A stretch of DNA of 8,887 bases from positions 1 to 8,887 of the forward strand of contig DATKWE010000007.1 of the NCBI GenBank assembly GCA_035529735.1. Reading direction: 5' to 3'. The notes beneath the pieces were generated by a model, which saw only the letters and a program-made list of their open reading frames with translations, ran no database searches and was not told the DNA's origin. Positions 5,338 through 8,887 of the stretch are shown one piece after another. Both the position numbers and the translations under genes were made by a program. Origin of the DNA: JAAXQD01 sp035529735 (lineage in GTDB: Bacteria > Desulfobacterota > Desulfobacteria > Desulfobacterales > UBA11574). Each line of letters begins with the position of its first letter. Position 1 is the stretch's first letter.

Positions 5338-6039
5338 TCAATTTTCAATCTGTTCGATTATTCCATCATGGGAGATAATTTTCCCGTCTTGATTGAATAC
5401 GACATTATTGTCCAGAATAATCAGGCCCGACGTTTCGATCACCTTTTGTTTGTATTCCCATTGCCGCTGTATCTGATATTTATGGAGTTTAAATTGCCAG
5501 AAAAGCCAGAGCAGCAGAAAAATCAAAATTCCGGCCACCATCACGCAAAGAAGAATAAAAAGGTAAAACGCCGTCTTTTCGCCGATACGTCCCAACACCC
5601 TCAATATGGCATCGAACTTAAACAAGACGACGGAACTGATCCCCAGAATAAACAGACCGGCAAGGACCGGCACCTGCTGAATTATGGAAAACAAAAATCT
5701 GAAGCTGTGCCCGAACCGTTTCATTTTGGTCCCCACAAAGGAACTGTCTTCCAGAACAAAGGCCGTCTGCTGGCTGCCATATAAATAATAGTTGAACCCG
5801 ATAATAATAAGGCCCACGATAAACATCAGAACAATCGGGGCCATAAAGGATACGAAAAAATACTGTTTCCAGGGAAACGGTCCTTTTTCGGGGCCGATGG
5901 ACCCGATAAAATGGGCGATAAATATGACAAATTCAATTCCCGCGGTTAAAAGAAAAAGGGTGTCAAAATACTCTTTGATCTCTGTTTTCTCAAGAATAGA
6001 GGCGATACCGATCCTGCTTTTAACTCCACGATCTTTCAT
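5338..6039 (-). CDS. Four-helix integral membrane protein, unknown function
   Basis: A 233-aa protein with four strongly hydrophobic segments at about residues 27-48, 61-87, 115-140 and 157-183. A charged linker (about 90-114) lies between the second and third. The C-terminal tail (about 184-233) is hydrophilic and ends with a short-strand-like stretch (SGLIILDNNVVFNQDGKI). The N-terminus is charged, with no cleavable signal. An even helix count and the basic residues after helix 4 (KLHKYQIQRQ) suggest both ends face the cytoplasm. I do not recognise the family, and no catalytic motif is visible. The start is ATG 6039 (minus strand) with AAGGA about 8 nt upstream, a good site. Its 3' end lies 14 bp from that of the J-domain gene, with no terminator seen between them. 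It could be a small transporter accessory or a DUF-type protein. Confidence 0.75.
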   Translation of the reverse strand: MKDRGVKSRIGIASILEKTEIKEYFDTLFLLTAGIEFVIFIAHFIGSIGPEKGPFPWKQYFFVSFMAPIVLMFIVGLIIIGFNYYLYGSQQTAFVLEDSSFVGTKMKRFGHSFRFLFSIIQQVPVLAGLFILGISSVVLFKFDAILRVLGRIGEKTAFYLFILLCVMVAGILIFLLLWLFWQFKLHKYQIQRQWEYKQKVIETSGLIILDNNVVFNQDGKIISHDGIIEQIEN

Positions 6040-6063
6040 GAATTCATCCTTGCAGTAAAAATA

Positions 6064-6091
6064 ATATTAGAAAATAAGATCCTGTTTTAAA
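6064..6091 (-). promoter_or_regulatory. Weak sigma70-like promoter of the membrane gene
   Basis: On the minus strand TTTAAA (6091-6086) is followed after 16 nt by TAATAT (6069-6064). Each box matches the consensus at four of six positions. It would start about 30 nt before ATG 6039. The region is AT-rich, so chance is likely enough to keep confidence low. Confidence 0.25.
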
Positions 6092-6213
6092 CGGATCGAA
6101 TTTTTTAATCTTTTTTAGGGTCTAATTCTCCCAAGCTTGCCACGTTATTTAAAAAAGGAACGGCCGGATAGTCGGCAGCTTGTGGCGGGCAGTGGCCTCG
6201 TTAAATTTTCCTT

Positions 6214-6235
6214 AATACCCAAAAGGTATTTTTTT
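6214..6235 (+). terminator. Small rho-independent terminator-like element
   Basis: AATACC (6214-6219), the 5-nt loop CAAAA, and GGTATT (6225-6230) are followed by TTTTT (6231-6235). The stem is perfect but AT-rich, and the U tract favours the + strand only. No + strand gene ends just upstream, as the J-domain gene ends 890 bp earlier. It is therefore either an orphan terminator of a small RNA or a chance AT-rich hairpin. Confidence 0.35.
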
Positions 6236-6428
6236 GTCAAACCTGTATTTAAATCCAAAAATTGAGTTGCATTTACCACCTTAAAAAATCAAGTGTTACA
6301 GGCCGATTTCTTTAAAAGATATTGTCAATGTGGAATTAATCGAAAAACTTTTACATTGCAGGCGTTATGGGATAGAGAGAATGAGTCGGTGAAAATGCGT
6401 CCCATGTGAGTAAATTTGGAAAAATAGT

Positions 6429-6466
6429 GTCAATTCATATTTAAAAATGCCCGTCAATTTAAAATG
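6429..6466 (+). repeat. Imperfect direct repeat upstream of the MscS gene
   Basis: GTCAATT followed by a TTAAAAATG-type end occurs at 6429-6449 and again in compact form (GTCAATTTAAAATG) at 6453-6466. The GTCAATT starts are 24 bp apart. A further GTCAAT lies at 6324-6329. These may be binding sites of a regulator of the MscS gene, or low-complexity AT sequence. Confidence 0.25.
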
Positions 6467-6571
6467 AGCGCAAAAAACTTAAGGGGTTCATGCCAAGAAT
6501 GATGCCTTTATAAGAGAGTGGTTCTGATACCGGTTGAAATTCTTTGGGATGTTTTTTGAAAAGAGGTAATT

Positions 6572-8887
6572 ATGATGGCTCTATTAACCTTGCGCCGCCG
6601 ACTTTCAGAAAGTCGGTTGTCTATCAGTCTGATGTTTTTTTGGCGAAAAGATATTGCTTTTTCCGGCATAATTGTTTTTTTCGGCCTGACAATGGCCTTA
6701 TGCTCCGTCTTGCCCAACGCATTTGCAGCCAAACAGGACCCTTCTTCGGTGGTCCAGAATGGGTCACCTTCTGAGATCGATTCAAGTAACATTGAGCTGA
6801 AGATCAATGAGGTTAAAAAAAGATTGGCCGAGGCCAAGGCAGAGGAAAACGAACAAAAAGTCAATCAGTTGGGAATCACACTTTCCCAGTTGCAAGATCG
6901 CAGTTTAAAGCTTGAAGATCTGGAAACCGTTTATCAACGTTTGATAACGGCCCTGAGAAAAAAGACCCTTTTGGAAAAAGAGGAAGCGCTTTTAGGTAAA
7001 AAGTGGCAGGCTCAGCAGCAGATAGAAATTTCGCAAGAACCGCCCTATTCTCTGAGTTTCCATGACAATATCTTCGATCAATTGGCCATGGCCGATCAAA
7101 AAAAAGAGACGGTCGAATTGGAGAAGAGCCTGGCAAAGAAGGCTTTGGAGGATGTCCGGTCAAGACTCGAAGAGGGGAAGCAAACCCTTCGAAAGTACAA
7201 AGAAAAGACGGAGATAAAAGGGACGGGGATAGAGGCATCGAAACTGAATTGGGAGATCGGTCAAGCTCAACTGGAAGTGGAAATTGCCCTCGCAATCTTC
7301 GATCTTCAGAGCGTAACCCAAAAAAATCTTTCCGTGGAAGTTCAGCTTGCATCACTGCAAGCCGATGTTGCCCGACAAAACATCGCCTGGGTGCGCAAAC
7401 ATCTCCACTTTGATAGGGACGATCTGGAAAAACAGCTCGAAACCATTGAGCAAACCAGAACGGAATTGCAAAAACGGCTCAAAGAACAGCTCCGGGGACA
7501 GATTAGGGTCGAGGCGCTATGGCTGCAAGCCCAGGATAGGGTGGTGAATGCCAAGGGAGCGATGGAAATTGCCCTGGCCAAGGCTGCCTTAGAGGCAAAC
7601 GAAACCCGGCGGAATGCTTCTCAGAAGCTTCTGGAACAAGCAGAGGATGCATTGCAGCTTCTAAACCAACAGGAGCAGGCATGGAAAAATCGTTATGCCA
7701 TGGTCAACGGTGAGATCAACACCGAACAATTGGATACCTGGTATAAAGAGTTTGAAACCCGCAAAATAACTATCGAACGAACGGTGCGCCTACAGGAAAG
7801 CAATCAGACCAACCTTCAGGCACAGATTGCCGTTCTGATCAAGCAGATATCCGAACAGAATTTGGACAAAAGACTTCGCCAAGAACTGGAGAATCGCTTG
7901 CAGGCCTTTCGGCGTCTGGCCGATGGCAATCTCAAATATCTTTCCACGCTGCTGGCGACCGTACAAATGCATCAAAGGCTCTTGGATGAAATTGGCACCC
8001 GGCGTGAATACAATGACCTATGGAAGATGCTTTCCGACTTGAAAGGCAATGTTCGGCAGTTCTGGAATTTTGAGGTGTGGGTTATTGATGGATATGGTGT
8101 GACCGTTAGAAAACTTGTGGTAACCCTGCTTATACTGATCATAGGGCTTACGTTCGTCAAAAAAATGATCCTCTTGGTGACCCGGCGTCTCTTAAAACGC
8201 ACCCACCTTAAAGAAACCACGATTGCAGCCAGCGAAAAAGTTATCAATTATTTTACCGTGCTGTTGATCGTCCTGTTTGCCTTGCGGGTTGTCAATATTC
8301 CACTGACCATATTCACATTTCTCGGCGGCGCCATCGCCATCGGCGTGGGATTCGGCGCACAGAATCTGATCAACAATTTCATCAGCGGCTTCATTATCAT
8401 GGCTGAGCAGCCGATAAAGATCGGCGATCTCATCGATATCGAAGGAAACTTTGCCATAGTCGAAGAGATCGGCGCGCGCTGTACGCGGATTCGCACCGGC
8501 GCCAATATTCACATCTTGGTGCCCAACAGCAGTTTTCTGGAGAAAAATATCGTCAACTGGACCCTTTCAGATACAGAGATCCGGGCACAGGTAACGGCAG
8601 GAGTAATCTACGGATCTCCGGTTCGAGAGGTAGAGCGCATCATGATACAGGTCGCCAACGAACATAAAAAGGTGAAAAAGAATCCTGAACCCTTTGTGCT
8701 TTTCAATGATTTCGGTGACAATTCCCTGATTTTTGATCTTTGCTTTTGGATCAGCATGACACGTATTATGGATCGGCGCATCATTGAAAGCGACATCCGC
8801 TTTCATATAGACGAACTGTTCCGCAAAGCAGGGATTGTCATTGCTTTCCCCCAGCGGGATGTTCACCTCGACACGCAAAGCCCCTTG
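6572..8887 (+). CDS. Large MscS-family mechanosensitive channel, 3' end cut by window
   Basis: The frame is open from ATG 6572 through the last base (772 codons, no stop). It opens under membrane tension to release solutes in hypo-osmotic shock. Residues 28-52 are a signal peptide ending NAFA-AK. About 70-500 is a charged, Leu/Glu/Gln/Lys-rich coiled-coil region, presumably periplasmic. Three membrane helices follow at roughly 513-533, 557-576 and 579-607. The last is the pore helix, rich in Gly/Ala (FLGGAIAIGVGFGAQNLINN), leading into the beta domain (EQPIKIGDLIDIEG). The C-terminal alpha/beta domain ends near AFPQRDVHLD, so few residues should be missing. This resembles the large MscK/MscM-type channels but with only three helices after the periplasmic part. 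AGAGG at 6562-6566 supports ATG 6572; ATG 6575 is nearly as good. ATG 6632 would give a more typical signal peptide but lacks an RBS. Confidence 0.92.
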   Translation, partial: MMALLTLRRRLSESRLSISLMFFWRKDIAFSGIIVFFGLTMALCSVLPNAFAAKQDPSSVVQNGSPSEIDSSNIELKINEVKKRLAEAKAEENEQKVNQLGITLSQLQDRSLKLEDLETVYQRLITALRKKTLLEKEEALLGKKWQAQQQIEISQEPPYSLSFHDNIFDQLAMADQKKETVELEKSLAKKALEDVRSRLEEGKQTLRKYKEKTEIKGTGIEASKLNWEIGQAQLEVEIALAIFDLQSVTQKNLSVEVQLASLQADVARQNIAWVRKHLHFDRDDLEKQLETIEQTRTELQKRLKEQLRGQIRVEALWLQAQDRVVNAKGAMEIALAKAALEANETRRNASQKLLEQAEDALQLLNQQEQAWKNRYAMVNGEINTEQLDTWYKEFETRKITIERTVRLQESNQTNLQAQIAVLIKQISEQNLDKRLRQELENRLQAFRRLADGNLKYLSTLLATVQMHQRLLDEIGTRREYNDLWKMLSDLKGNVRQFWNFEVWVIDGYGVTVRKLVVTLLILIIGLTFVKKMILLVTRRLLKRTHLKETTIAASEKVINYFTVLLIVLFALRVVNIPLTIFTFLGGAIAIGVGFGAQNLINNFISGFIIMAEQPIKIGDLIDIEGNFAIVEEIGARCTRIRTGANIHILVPNSSFLEKNIVNWTLSDTEIRAQVTAGVIYGSPVREVERIMIQVANEHKKVKKNPEPFVLFNDFGDNSLIFDLCFWISMTRIMDRRIIESDIRFHIDELFRKAGIVIAFPQRDVHLDTQSPL

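Larger units (their letters stand above)
6092..6571. other. AT-rich intergenic region between divergent genes
   Basis: This gene-free stretch lies between the minus-strand membrane gene and the plus-strand MscS gene. No frame looks like protein. It contains a short GC-rich patch (about 6160-6200) in an otherwise AT-rich setting. That patch can fold locally (GCCG-GATAGT-CGGC) and can pair GCCAC with GTGGC over a longer range. A weak + strand terminator follows at 6214-6235, and an imperfect direct repeat lies at 6429-6466. An inverted pair ATGGGA (6367-6372) / TCCCAT (6400-6405) is also present. No clear sigma70 promoter for the MscS gene was found. The patch plus terminator could be a small RNA, but no promoter for it is evident. 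Confidence 0.4.

Noticed and set aside
5368..5784. 138-codon + strand frame
   Set aside because: It is antisense to the membrane protein gene, which has a good RBS and clear hydrophobic helices. The + strand product is an Asn/Gln/Lys/His-rich shadow.
6876..7355. 159-codon open frame on the minus strand
   Set aside because: It lies wholly within the MscS coiled-coil coding sequence. The translation is Pro/Ser-rich and family-less, the usual look of an antisense shadow.
1..8887. CRISPR array, tRNA, rRNA, insertion sequence or phage genes
   Set aside because: No regularly spaced repeats, cloverleaf or rRNA-like blocks, transposase motifs or terminal inverted repeats were seen on reading both strands.

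Overview
The window (about 8.9 kb, moderate GC, AT-rich between genes) looks like chromosome from a Gram-negative anaerobe. The best guess is a Desulfobacterota (Desulfobacterales-like) sulfate reducer. This rests on the gene mix: a rubrerythrin-fold diiron protein, a small Cys-rich protein of the 'CPHYRNC' type, a single-domain universal stress protein, and a large MscS channel with a signal peptide. Taxonomy is inference only. No rRNA, tRNA, CRISPR array, insertion sequence or phage gene was seen.

Left part (1-1980): a stress-type group, all on the + strand. It holds a rubrerythrin/ferritin-fold protein (190-699), a Cys-rich 79-aa protein (901-1140) behind a promoter that overlaps a perfect palindrome, a short reading frame with an exceptionally strong ribosome-binding site that may be a frameshifted small gene (1181-1370), and a UspA-type ATP-binding universal stress protein (1508-1978).

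Middle part (2040-5323): metabolic and housekeeping genes on the + strand. panC (pantothenate synthetase, 2106-2960) sits behind two candidate promoters, one of which would leave only about 11 nt of leader. alr (alanine racemase, best start 3195) follows. Downstream is a J-domain protein whose reading frame is cut in two by a single in-frame TGA at 4679-4681. Both halves (4316-4681 and 4682-5323) keep protein-like sequence in the same frame, which is the most interesting point in the window. It may be a CGA-to-TGA nonsense mutation, stop read-through, recoding, or a true split.

Right part (5338-8887): a four-helix membrane protein of unknown function on the - strand (5338-6039) converges on the J-domain gene. 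An AT-rich spacer of about 530 bp follows (6040-6571), with a weak + strand terminator, a small GC-rich patch and an imperfect direct repeat. Then comes a large MscS-family mechanosensitive channel (6572 to the window edge, 772 codons, no stop reached) with a signal peptide, a long periplasmic coiled-coil region and the canonical pore and beta domains.

The genes do not form one pathway. PanC supplies pantothenate for CoA, Alr supplies D-alanine for peptidoglycan, the MscS protein protects the envelope from hypo-osmotic shock, and the left group is plausibly oxidative or general stress. No wholly new multi-gene system could be demonstrated. The broken or recoded J-domain gene, the strong-RBS mini-gene and the palindromic promoter of the Cys-rich gene deserve a second look.
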